DNA of 12,981 bases from an uncultured Chloroflexota bacterium (lineage in GTDB: Bacteria > Chloroflexota > Limnocylindria > Limnocylindrales > Limnocylindraceae): positions 1-12,981 of the forward strand of contig CALMIH010000049.1 in assembly GCA_937864085.1 (NCBI GenBank), written 5' to 3'. Position 1 is the first letter of the stretch, and each line of letters starts with the position of its first letter. A program made the translations under genes and the position numbers. This document shows, in pieces, positions 6,241 through 12,536 of the stretch. A model generated the notes under the pieces. That model saw nothing but the letters and a program-made list of their open reading frames with translations. It did no database searches and was not told the DNA's origin.

Positions 6241-7497
6241 TCAGCGCGGTGGCAGACTGCCCGTAGCGCCACTTAGCGGGAGGAGGATCGTGAAGGTGGT
6301 CCCCACACCAATCGCAGAGTCCACTTCAATTGATCCACCGTGGCGCAGCACCGCGTGTCGAGCGATTGCAAGGCCGAGGCCTGTCCCCGCGCCACCAACC
6401 GATGCCTCCTCTCCAGCGATGCGTTCAACGGTATAAAAGCGCTCGAAGATGCGCGGGAGGTGGCGTCGCTCAATGCCGATCCCCTGATCCGCGATCTTGA
6501 CTTCAATTGACGCGGTGCCTGCGCCGACTGCTGGCGTGGAGAGGTGAATCGTCACCACACCCTCTGACCGGCTGTACTTCACGCCGTTGTGCACAAGGTT
6601 CGCCATGGCCTGGCGTAGGCGATCACGATCACCCAGCACGATCCATGGCCCAACGCCTTCGCTCTCGACGCGGATCGCTCCGCCATGCCGTGTCGCCACA
6701 GGGGCGAAGCGCGTTGCAACTTCGTTAGCGAGCTCAAGGAGGTTGACTGGGGCGGAGCGGAGTGGGATCTCCCCCGCCTCGAGCGTGGCGAGATCGAGCA
6801 TCTCGTCGGCCATCTGGACCAGGTGCAGCACCTCCACCTCAATCTGGCTGGCGCGTTCACGCGCGCCGCTCGCATCACCCCGCTCCCCCGCTGTTGCCAC
6901 CGATTCGGCGAGGAGTCGAATCGTGCTGAGTGGAGTACGCAACTCATGTGAAAGGTTGTCAACGAACTCTGAGCGAATCTGTCGGAGGCGCATGACCTCT
7001 GTGAGGTCGCGGAGCAGGATCCATACGCCGTCATCACCATCTGGCGCGGCGATCACCTGTACATGGCGCGTCTCGTCTGAGTGGCCAGGGCGTAGGTCGC
7101 GCAGTGCGATCTCTCCGCGCGCGATCACGCCGCCAAGCGCAACTTTTGCGAGCTCCTCCAGGCGATGATCTACCGTCGCCTCAATCAGCGGACGGCCACG
7201 AAGATCCCCAGGTTCGCGCGCGAGGATCTCAACACTTGCGGCGCTTGCGGCGCGAATAGTTAGATCCGGGAGCACTCGAAGTACGGCGTCATCAGTGGCC
7301 TCAAGGAGTGCATCCAGGCGCTGCGCACGACGCTCGGCGCGCGCCGCCTCACGATCGGCACGCTCTCCCTCTCGATTCGCTCGTGATGCGCTGTCATCGC
7401 CTTCAGCGCGGCGACGGCCAAGCCGTTGTGCAAGGAGGACCGCAACCGCTCCAAAGAGGAGGGCGAGGAGGAGTGTTGGACTAATCTCGCCGCTCAT
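6241..7497 (-). CDS. Membrane-bound sensor histidine kinase, PhoR/SenX3-like
   Basis: This 418-residue sensor kinase has a very short outside part. One membrane helix (about 7-24) is followed by an Arg/Glu-rich coiled coil (26-62), a PAS-like domain (62-168), HisKA with the phospho-acceptor His184 in DNLSHELRTPLS, and HATPase_c. The latter shows N300/N304 in NLVHNGVKYS, DQGIGI (337-342), FERFY (351-355) and GTGLGL (371-376). All catalytic boxes are intact. The lack of an extracellular domain, the PAS and the size resemble SenX3/PhoR kinases, which sense phosphate status through Pst-PhoU. The start overlaps the proS stop (ATGA). The only response regulator in the window lies on the other side of proS and is its likely partner. 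A non-phosphate signal cannot be excluded. Confidence 0.9.
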   Translation of the reverse strand: MSGEISPTLLLALLFGAVAVLLAQRLGRRRAEGDDSASRANREGERADREAARAERRAQRLDALLEATDDAVLRVLPDLTIRAASAASVEILAREPGDLRGRPLIEATVDHRLEELAKVALGGVIARGEIALRDLRPGHSDETRHVQVIAAPDGDDGVWILLRDLTEVMRLRQIRSEFVDNLSHELRTPLSTIRLLAESVATAGERGDASGARERASQIEVEVLHLVQMADEMLDLATLEAGEIPLRSAPVNLLELANEVATRFAPVATRHGGAIRVESEGVGPWIVLGDRDRLRQAMANLVHNGVKYSRSEGVVTIHLSTPAVGAGTASIEVKIADQGIGIERRHLPRIFERFYTVERIAGEEASVGGAGTGLGLAIARHAVLRHGGSIEVDSAIGVGTTFTILLPLSGATGSLPPR

Positions 7498-9272
7498 CCC
7501 GCCGCTGGTCCGCTTTGATACGTTGCTGGATAACCGCTGCTCGCAAGATCCGCCTCAATCCGCTCGCGCTCGGCGCGCTTCGCTGCGGTGATGCGCGCAA
7601 GGACGTCGGCGAGTGGAACGACACTGCGCTCGCCATCAGAACGGCGTGTCAGCTCGGCACCACCCGCATCGAGGGAGCGTGGCGAGATGGTGATCGTCCA
7701 CGGGGCACCAAGCAGCTCAGCATCAGCGAACTTCACGCCCGGCGACTCAGTGCGATCATCAACCAGCAGCTCAAGCCCCGCGGCGCTCGCCGCGCGCTCG
7801 AGCACCGCGGCGGCCTCCTCCACGCGCGCATCCTTATTCGCACCGAGGAGTGCGACCTGTGCGTCAAACGGTGCAACGGCGGCTGGCCAGGCGAGACCCT
7901 TCTCGTCGTGATACGCCTCAGCAATACAGGCGGCGGCGCGTCCAACACCGATGCCATATGAGCCCATCACGATCGGGTGCGAGACGCCAGCATCGTCCGC
8001 GTACTCTGCACCGAGTGCGGCGCTGTAGCGGGTTCCAAGCTTGAAGATGTTGCCAACCTCAATCCCCTTCTCCAAGCGCACGGCACCGCCGCAACCGAGA
8101 CAGGCGTCGCCCGCCTTCGCTGATGCGAGGTCCACGATGTGGTCGGGGGTGAAGTCGCGCGGGATGTTGACGTTCTTCAGGTGGTAGCCCTCCTTGTTGG
8201 CGCCTGCAACAAGGTTCGCCGACGTGGCAACGAGTTCGTCAACCACAACAAGGGCACCCTTCGCGCCGATCGGCGATGCGTAGCCTGGCACCATCCCCGC
8301 CGCGCGGATCTCCTCCTCACGCGCTGGTCGCAGGTCGCGCGCACCGATCGCGTTGGTCAGCTTCGTCTCCTCAACATCGTCGTCGCCGCGCACGATCGCA
8401 ACGATCAGTCGAGCATCACGGTCGACGAAGAAGACCGCCTTCGCGGTGCGCTCGGGCCCAACGCCGAGCTGCTTCGCGAGGGCCTCAATCGTTGGAGCGT
8501 CTGGCGTCTTCACCTCCTCCAGCGGGAGCGGCGCCTCGCTCGCAGGGGTCGCCCTGCGCACGCGAGCAACCTGACGGTTTGATGCGGTGTGACAGGTGTC
8601 GCAGATCACAAGGGTGTCTTCGCCATACTCGCTGAAGGCCATGAACTCATGCGCCTGTGAGCCGCCCATCATCCCCACGTCGCTCGCAACGGCGATCGTC
8701 TTCAGGCCGAGCCGCGCAAAGATACGCGTGTAGGCGTGGTAGTAGAGCTTGTACGAATGGTCGAGACCTGCTTCGTCGCGGTCGGCCGAGTAGGCATCTT
8801 TCATGGTGAACTCACGCACGCGAATCAGGCCGCCGCGCGAGCGTGGCTCGTCGCGCCACTTCGTCTGGAAGTGATACATCTGCTGCGGCAGCTGTCGCCA
8901 CGAGCTAATTAGCTTGCGCAGCAGGTCAGTGACCACCTCTTCATGCGTCATCGCAAGGACCATGTCGCGTCCGCCACGATCCTGGAATCGACCCATCTCA
9001 GGACCGATCTGGTCGTAGCGGCCCGTCTCGCGCCAAAGGTCGGCCGGATGCACCACGGGCATCAGCATCTCTTGTGCGCCGATCGCGTTCATCTCCTCCC
9101 GAATCACCTGCGTGACGTGCATGTTGACGCGCATCCCGAGCGGCAGGAGTGAGTAGATCCCAGCGCCGAGCGGCCGAATGTAGCCGGCGCGCAGCAGGAG
9201 GCGATGCGATGGCATCTCCGCGTCGGCGGGGTCCTCTCGCAGCGTCGTGAAGAAGAGTGATCCAATCCTCAT
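7494..9272 (-). CDS. proS: Prolyl-tRNA synthetase, bacterial type with editing domain
   Basis: This class II synthetase charges tRNA-Pro. The 592 residues match the bacterial (E. coli-like) form with an inserted editing domain. Visible features are motif 1 around RPLGAGIYSLLPLG (33-46), the ATP-site THEE (109-112), motif 2 KWRDEPRSRGGLIRVREF (138-155), the INS editing domain (about 225-395) with a conserved lysine near 278, EVGNIFKLGTRYS (405-417), motif 3 GSYGIGVGR (437-445) and a C-terminal anticodon-binding domain. CDTC (224-227) and CLGC (391-394) flank the insertion. The ATG at 9272 has TAGGAT six bases upstream. It sits between the response regulator (50 bases upstream) and the kinase (four-base overlap), an unusual position for a housekeeping synthetase. 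Confidence 0.97.
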   Translation of the reverse strand: MRIGSLFFTTLREDPADAEMPSHRLLLRAGYIRPLGAGIYSLLPLGMRVNMHVTQVIREEMNAIGAQEMLMPVVHPADLWRETGRYDQIGPEMGRFQDRGGRDMVLAMTHEEVVTDLLRKLISSWRQLPQQMYHFQTKWRDEPRSRGGLIRVREFTMKDAYSADRDEAGLDHSYKLYYHAYTRIFARLGLKTIAVASDVGMMGGSQAHEFMAFSEYGEDTLVICDTCHTASNRQVARVRRATPASEAPLPLEEVKTPDAPTIEALAKQLGVGPERTAKAVFFVDRDARLIVAIVRGDDDVEETKLTNAIGARDLRPAREEEIRAAGMVPGYASPIGAKGALVVVDELVATSANLVAGANKEGYHLKNVNIPRDFTPDHIVDLASAKAGDACLGCGGAVRLEKGIEVGNIFKLGTRYSAALGAEYADDAGVSHPIVMGSYGIGVGRAAACIAEAYHDEKGLAWPAAVAPFDAQVALLGANKDARVEEAAAVLERAASAAGLELLVDDRTESPGVKFADAELLGAPWTITISPRSLDAGGAELTRRSDGERSVVPLADVLARITAAKRAERERIEADLASSGYPATYQSGPAAG

Positions 9273-9278
9273 GGGTGA

Positions 9279-9284
9279 ATCCTA
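9279..9284 (-). promoter_or_regulatory. TAGGAT element before proS: leaderless -10 or RBS
   Basis: On the minus strand TAGGAT is followed by TCACCC and the ATG at 9272, identical in hexamer and spacing to the elements before ppx and gltX. Its AGGA could instead be a Shine-Dalgarno. The upstream stretch is very GC-rich with no -35-like sequence. Confidence 0.35.
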
Positions 9285-9322
9285 CCCGCGCCGCGCCCCT
9301 GGCGGGCGATCAGGGCTGCTGC

Positions 9323-10024
9323 TCAGGCTGAGCGGCGGAGGACGTAGCCGATGTTGCGAACCGTCTGAAGCGCCGTGGGCTGCGCTGGGACCGCCTCGAT
9401 CGCTTGGCGGAGGGCGTGCATATGTACGTCAACGGTGCGCGTCTCCCCCGCGTAGTCGTAGCCCCAGACCCGATCGAGCAGCTGCTCGCGGCTATAGACG
9501 CGCCCTGCGTTCTGGATCAAGAATGCGAGGAGCTGGAACGCCTTCGGCTTGACGTGCACCACACCGCCAGAGCGCAGGATGCGCTGTCCTTCGAGGTCAA
9601 TCTCCACCTCACCCACCTTGATTAGACGCTGCCCTGGCGCTGGTGGCGTCGCCACACCGCGTCGCAAGACTGCACGGATGCGTGAAGAGAGTTCTCGCGC
9701 TGAGAACGGCTTCGTTACATAGTCATCGGCGCCAAGATCTAACCCGGTGATGCGATCTGTCTCCGAGGCTTTTGCCGTGACCATGATGATCGGCACCTTG
9801 GAATTGGAGCGGATCGCACGACAGATCTCAATGCCGCTCATTTCAGGGAGCATCAGGTCCAGGAGGACAAGGTCTGGTGGATTCGCTCGAAAGGCGGTGA
9901 GCCCAGCGCCACCAGTGGCCGCTTGCTCCACGCTGAAGCCCTCGGCGCTTAGCGCATCCGCTAGCGCCTCGCGGAGCGCACGCTCATCTTCGATGAGGAG
10001 GATCCGTGCCGAGTCGCTTTTCAC
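9323..10024 (-). CDS. Response regulator, OmpR/PhoB (RegX3-like) family
   Basis: This is a DNA-binding response regulator with a receiver domain and a winged helix (233 residues from the GTG at 10024). Receiver residues are complete: acidic pocket IEDE (11-14), phospho-acceptor Asp56 in VLLDLMLPEMSG, Thr83 in MVTAKA, and Lys105 in DDYVTKPFS. The winged helix (about 134-231) has KAFQLLAFLIQNAGRVYSREQLL and RTVDVHMHALRQAIE. The recognition region has HALRQ where relatives usually have RRLRxK. I prefer the GTG because AAGGGAG lies 11 bases before it, and because the in-frame ATG at 10048 overlaps the GATAAT -10. If that ATG is used, eight Lys-rich residues are added. The likely kinase lies beyond proS. 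Confidence 0.92.
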   Translation of the reverse strand: MKSDSARILLIEDERALREALADALSAEGFSVEQAATGGAGLTAFRANPPDLVLLDLMLPEMSGIEICRAIRSNSKVPIIMVTAKASETDRITGLDLGADDYVTKPFSARELSSRIRAVLRRGVATPPAPGQRLIKVGEVEIDLEGQRILRSGGVVHVKPKAFQLLAFLIQNAGRVYSREQLLDRVWGYDYAGETRTVDVHMHALRQAIEAVPAQPTALQTVRNIGYVLRRSA

Positions 10025-10035
10025 GCGTTTATTTT

Positions 10036-10042
10036 CTCCCTT
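10036..10042 (-). promoter_or_regulatory. Ribosome binding site (AAGGGAG) that sets the response-regulator start
   Basis: AAGGGAG lies 11 bases before the GTG at 10024 and downstream of the ATG at 10048. It therefore supports the GTG as the translation start. It is the clearest Shine-Dalgarno in the window. Confidence 0.5.
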
Positions 10043-10046
10043 TTTC

Positions 10047-10074
10047 ATTATCGCTGTGTGAACGCCCTGTCACG
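10047..10074 (-). promoter_or_regulatory. Promoter of the response regulator with overlapping Pho-box-like repeat
   Basis: On the minus strand GATAAT (10052-10047) is a near-consensus -10. GTGACA (10073-10068) is a possible -35 with a short 15-base spacer. Two 11-base units (10074-10064 and 10063-10053) share a TnACA core (GTGACA, TTCACA), the period of known phosphate-regulon boxes. The second lies between -35 and -10. This would fit autoregulation. Only about 6 of 11 positions agree, so the operator part is tentative. Confidence 0.3.
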
Positions 10075-10086
10075 CCACACGAGGCA

Positions 10087-11601
10087 TCACACCGCACGAA
10101 GGAGCGCGATCGCCTGGTCAATCCGCGCCAGTACCGCCGCCTGGCCGAGGAGGCGCATGCTGTCGAAGAGGGGCGGGGTGGCGGTGCGGCCGGTGGCGGC
10201 AGCGCGGAGCGCCATGAAGAGGTCGCCCGCCTTCCAGCCGTTCGACTCCGCCAGCGCGCGAAGCTTGACCTCAAGTGGATCCTCAGCATCAAGGAGTGGC
10301 GCATCGCCTTCGCCAATGCCAGCGGCAACCAGCGGTCGGGCCGCCTCAAGCGCGGCGAGTGCCGTTGCAGGCTCCCAGCGCTTCGGCACCAGCAGCGCTG
10401 CATCGTGCTGCAACGTCTCGATGAAGAGGAAGTCGGTCAGTTCAATCACTGACGAGAGGAGCGGGATACGCTCGCGGATCAGCGGGAGGAGCGCCGCAAT
10501 CTCTTCATCCCGCGCAGGTCGACCGATGCGGCCATCCTCCACCGCGCGGTCATAGAAGGGGCGCAGGCGCGCAAGGAGGTCGTCGTGCGTCAACTTGCGA
10601 ATCCACTGGCCGTTGATCCACTCCAGCCGCGTGCGATCAAAGATGGCGCCAGCCTTCTGGACATGGTCAAGGTCAAAGCGTTCCTGGATCTCTTCAACAC
10701 TGAGGATCTCATCCTCACTCCCGGTTGACCAACCGAGGAGTGCCAAGAAGTTGATGATCGCCTCTTTGAGGAAGCCTTCGGCACGATAGTCAGCGATCGC
10801 CGTCTGGCTCTTCCGCTTGCTCATCTTGGTGCGATCCGGATTCAGGATCAGTGGGAGATGAGCAAACTTTGGGAGCGGGACGCCGAGCGCCTGGAAGAGG
10901 AGGATGTGCTTTGGCGTGTTAGAGAGGTGGTCCTCACCGCGAATCACGTGGGTGATCCCCATATCTGCGTCATCCACCACCACGGTGAAGTGGTAGAGCG
11001 GACTCCCATCGGCACGCAGGATCACGAGGTCGCCGCCGAGCGTCTCAGCGTCGATCTCCACACGACCGCGCACGAGATCATCAATCACCACGATGCCAGG
11101 CTGGATGCGGAAGCGGAGCGCCGCCGACTCACCCGCCGCAACGCGTCGTGCCGACTCTGTGGCTGGGATCGTGGCGCAACGCCCTGAGTAGCGCGGTGGG
11201 AGCTTCGCCTTATCACGAGCGCTCCGCTCTACCTCAAGCTCTCCTGCAGTGCAGAAGCAGTGATATGCAAGGCCACGCGCATGTAACTGCTGCGCAACTT
11301 CGGCGTAGCGTGTGGTTCGCGCCGACTGCCGATACGGACCACGATCACCGCGCTCTTCACCAGCGGCAACGACCCCTTCGTCCGCCTCTAAGCCGAGCCA
11401 ACGCAGCCCCTCAAGGATGTCCGCCTCATGCTCTGTTGTTGAGCGAGCAACGTCCGTATCCTCCACGCGCACGATGTAGGTGCCGCCGTTGCGACGCGCA
11501 TAGAGGAGGTTGAAGAGCGCCGTACGCGCCGTCCCAATATGAAAGGGGCCAGTGGGGCTAGGGGCGATACGAACGCGGATTTTCGTGCCCTCACTGCTCA
11601 T
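10087..11601 (-). CDS. gltX: Glutamyl-tRNA synthetase
   Basis: This class I synthetase attaches glutamate to tRNA-Glu. The 504 residues are typical. Features are RIAPSPTGPFHIGTARTALFN with the HIGH-type HIGT at 21-24, VEDTD (46-50), the glutamate-family GEDHLSNTPKH (222-232), the KMSKR loop at 259-263, then the helical anticodon-binding half. Of the E. coli zinc site (C-x-C, C-x-H), Cys116, Cys118 and Cys142 are present but the final histidine position is Thr144, so the site is incomplete or zinc-free. The LLGW...VEEIQERFDLDHVQKAGAIFD block is standard for bacterial GluRS. Whether it also charges tRNA-Gln cannot be told. It begins nine bases after the J-domain gene and ends 62 bases before the response-regulator GTG. 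Confidence 0.97.
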   Translation of the reverse strand: MSSEGTKIRVRIAPSPTGPFHIGTARTALFNLLYARRNGGTYIVRVEDTDVARSTTEHEADILEGLRWLGLEADEGVVAAGEERGDRGPYRQSARTTRYAEVAQQLHARGLAYHCFCTAGELEVERSARDKAKLPPRYSGRCATIPATESARRVAAGESAALRFRIQPGIVVIDDLVRGRVEIDAETLGGDLVILRADGSPLYHFTVVVDDADMGITHVIRGEDHLSNTPKHILLFQALGVPLPKFAHLPLILNPDRTKMSKRKSQTAIADYRAEGFLKEAIINFLALLGWSTGSEDEILSVEEIQERFDLDHVQKAGAIFDRTRLEWINGQWIRKLTHDDLLARLRPFYDRAVEDGRIGRPARDEEIAALLPLIRERIPLLSSVIELTDFLFIETLQHDAALLVPKRWEPATALAALEAARPLVAAGIGEGDAPLLDAEDPLEVKLRALAESNGWKAGDLFMALRAAATGRTATPPLFDSMRLLGQAAVLARIDQAIALLRAV

Positions 11602-11607
11602 GCTTTC

Positions 11608-11635
11608 ATCCTACCTCTCGTGTGGTGTAAGCCAA
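11608..11635 (-). promoter_or_regulatory. Putative gltX promoter: TTGGCT / TAGGAT, leaderless-type
   Basis: TAGGAT (11613-11608, minus strand) stands six bases before the gltX ATG, and its first three bases are the TAG stop of the J-domain gene. TTGGCT (11635-11630) lies 16 bases further up as a partial -35. The AGGA within TAGGAT could act as a Shine-Dalgarno for read-through transcripts. Confidence 0.35.
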
Positions 11636-12534
11636 GGTCTTGCACGTAGAAGCCCCGCTGCGGCGAGGAGTGCGCCAAGCAGGTAGACAGCCGCCCAGAT
11701 GGCTCCAGCAAGAAGCTGCGTGTCGCCGCTCCCCGGGAGTGGCAGTCCGATCAGCCCGAGGGTGAGCCACACTGCTGAAACGAACAGCAGCGCTACCGTG
11801 CCATGCGCCGCAGCCCATGCAGCGCGCGGGACCAGCAGGAAGAGGCCGAGTAGTAAAAGCTCAGCACCGATAGTGAGTGGACTCATCTGCAACGCAAGCC
11901 ATGGGAGACAGCCAACAAGCGCATAGAAGAGTCGGAAGGCCATTGAGGGCCAACGATCTGGCGTCAACGCGCGCCCCTCTTCCGTGGCATATGCGGCTCC
12001 AACTTGTGAACTTCTCTGCTCACTCCGATCGCGTCGCACTGGGCGCTTACCGCGCGCGCGATATTCTGCACCGTGCTTTCGCGGATCGGCGTACTCCTTC
12101 GGATTGACGCGCCAGTAGGTCCCAGAGTCGGCACCCACCCACTCCGCGCCGTCCCAGGGCTGATCGCTATCCTCTGGCCTCGCGCCGTCATATGTGGTGG
12201 AGCCTGGTGTTGCGCGGACACGCGTGCCGCGCGCTTCTGGCTCGCGCGGAGCGGCGTCACGCCGTGGCGCGCTGCGCTGACGCGGTGGTGGTGGCGAACT
12301 CGGCCTCAGCCTCGTCTCGCCGTGTCGATTCGCAGCGCTCGCCTCACTCAGCGCAAGCTCATACGCCTCGGTAAGCCGTGCGAATGCTGCAGGCTTTGCA
12401 GTGCCACCCAACGCATCGGGGTGCAGTGACTTGGCGAGCGCACGGTACGCATGCTTCACCTCCTCGACTGTTGGCGTAGATGGGACGCCGAGTATCCGCC
12501 ATGCTTCGAGCGTTCGCAGCCGCGCCTGTGGCAT
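11611..12534 (-). CDS. Membrane-anchored J-domain (DnaJ-like) protein
   Basis: This 307-residue protein has an N-terminal J domain (about 8-64). The HPD tripeptide is at 38-40, in LHPDALGG, after the helix VKHAYRALAKS, so it should stimulate a DnaK ATPase. It has no Gly/Phe region, zinc fingers or substrate-binding domain and is therefore not true DnaJ. A disordered, Pro/Arg-rich linker (about 70-135) leads to a denser stretch, GTYWRVNPKEYADPRKHG (138-155), which looks like a conserved motif. Four hydrophobic segments follow at about 198-216, 220-237, 241-263 and 273-295. The C-terminus would sit in the membrane with the J domain cytosolic. It starts two bases after the asparaginase-like gene and ends nine before gltX. 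The client or membrane target is unknown. Confidence 0.8.
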   Translation of the reverse strand: MPQARLRTLEAWRILGVPSTPTVEEVKHAYRALAKSLHPDALGGTAKPAAFARLTEAYELALSEASAANRHGETRLRPSSPPPPRQRSAPRRDAAPREPEARGTRVRATPGSTTYDGARPEDSDQPWDGAEWVGADSGTYWRVNPKEYADPRKHGAEYRARGKRPVRRDRSEQRSSQVGAAYATEEGRALTPDRWPSMAFRLFYALVGCLPWLALQMSPLTIGAELLLLGLFLLVPRAAWAAAHGTVALLFVSAVWLTLGLIGLPLPGSGDTQLLAGAIWAAVYLLGALLAAAGLLRARPWLTPHER

Positions 12535-12536
12535 GG

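Noticed and set aside
6579..7168. Long open frames of 153 and 193 codons over the histidine kinase.
   Set aside because: Biased composition and no motifs; the kinase frame contains every expected catalytic box in order.
9295..9333. Two small inverted repeats after the response-regulator gene: GCTCA/TGAGC over its stop (9321-9333) and CCCTG/CAGGG (9297-9315).
   Set aside because: Five-base stems without a following T-run on the minus strand; in such GC-rich sequence they are not convincing as a terminator or attenuator.
10025..10048. ATG at 10048 as the response-regulator start.
   Set aside because: It overlaps the GATAAT -10 and lacks a ribosome binding site, whereas GTG 10024 has AAGGGAG at 11 bases. 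It is kept as an alternative in the entry.
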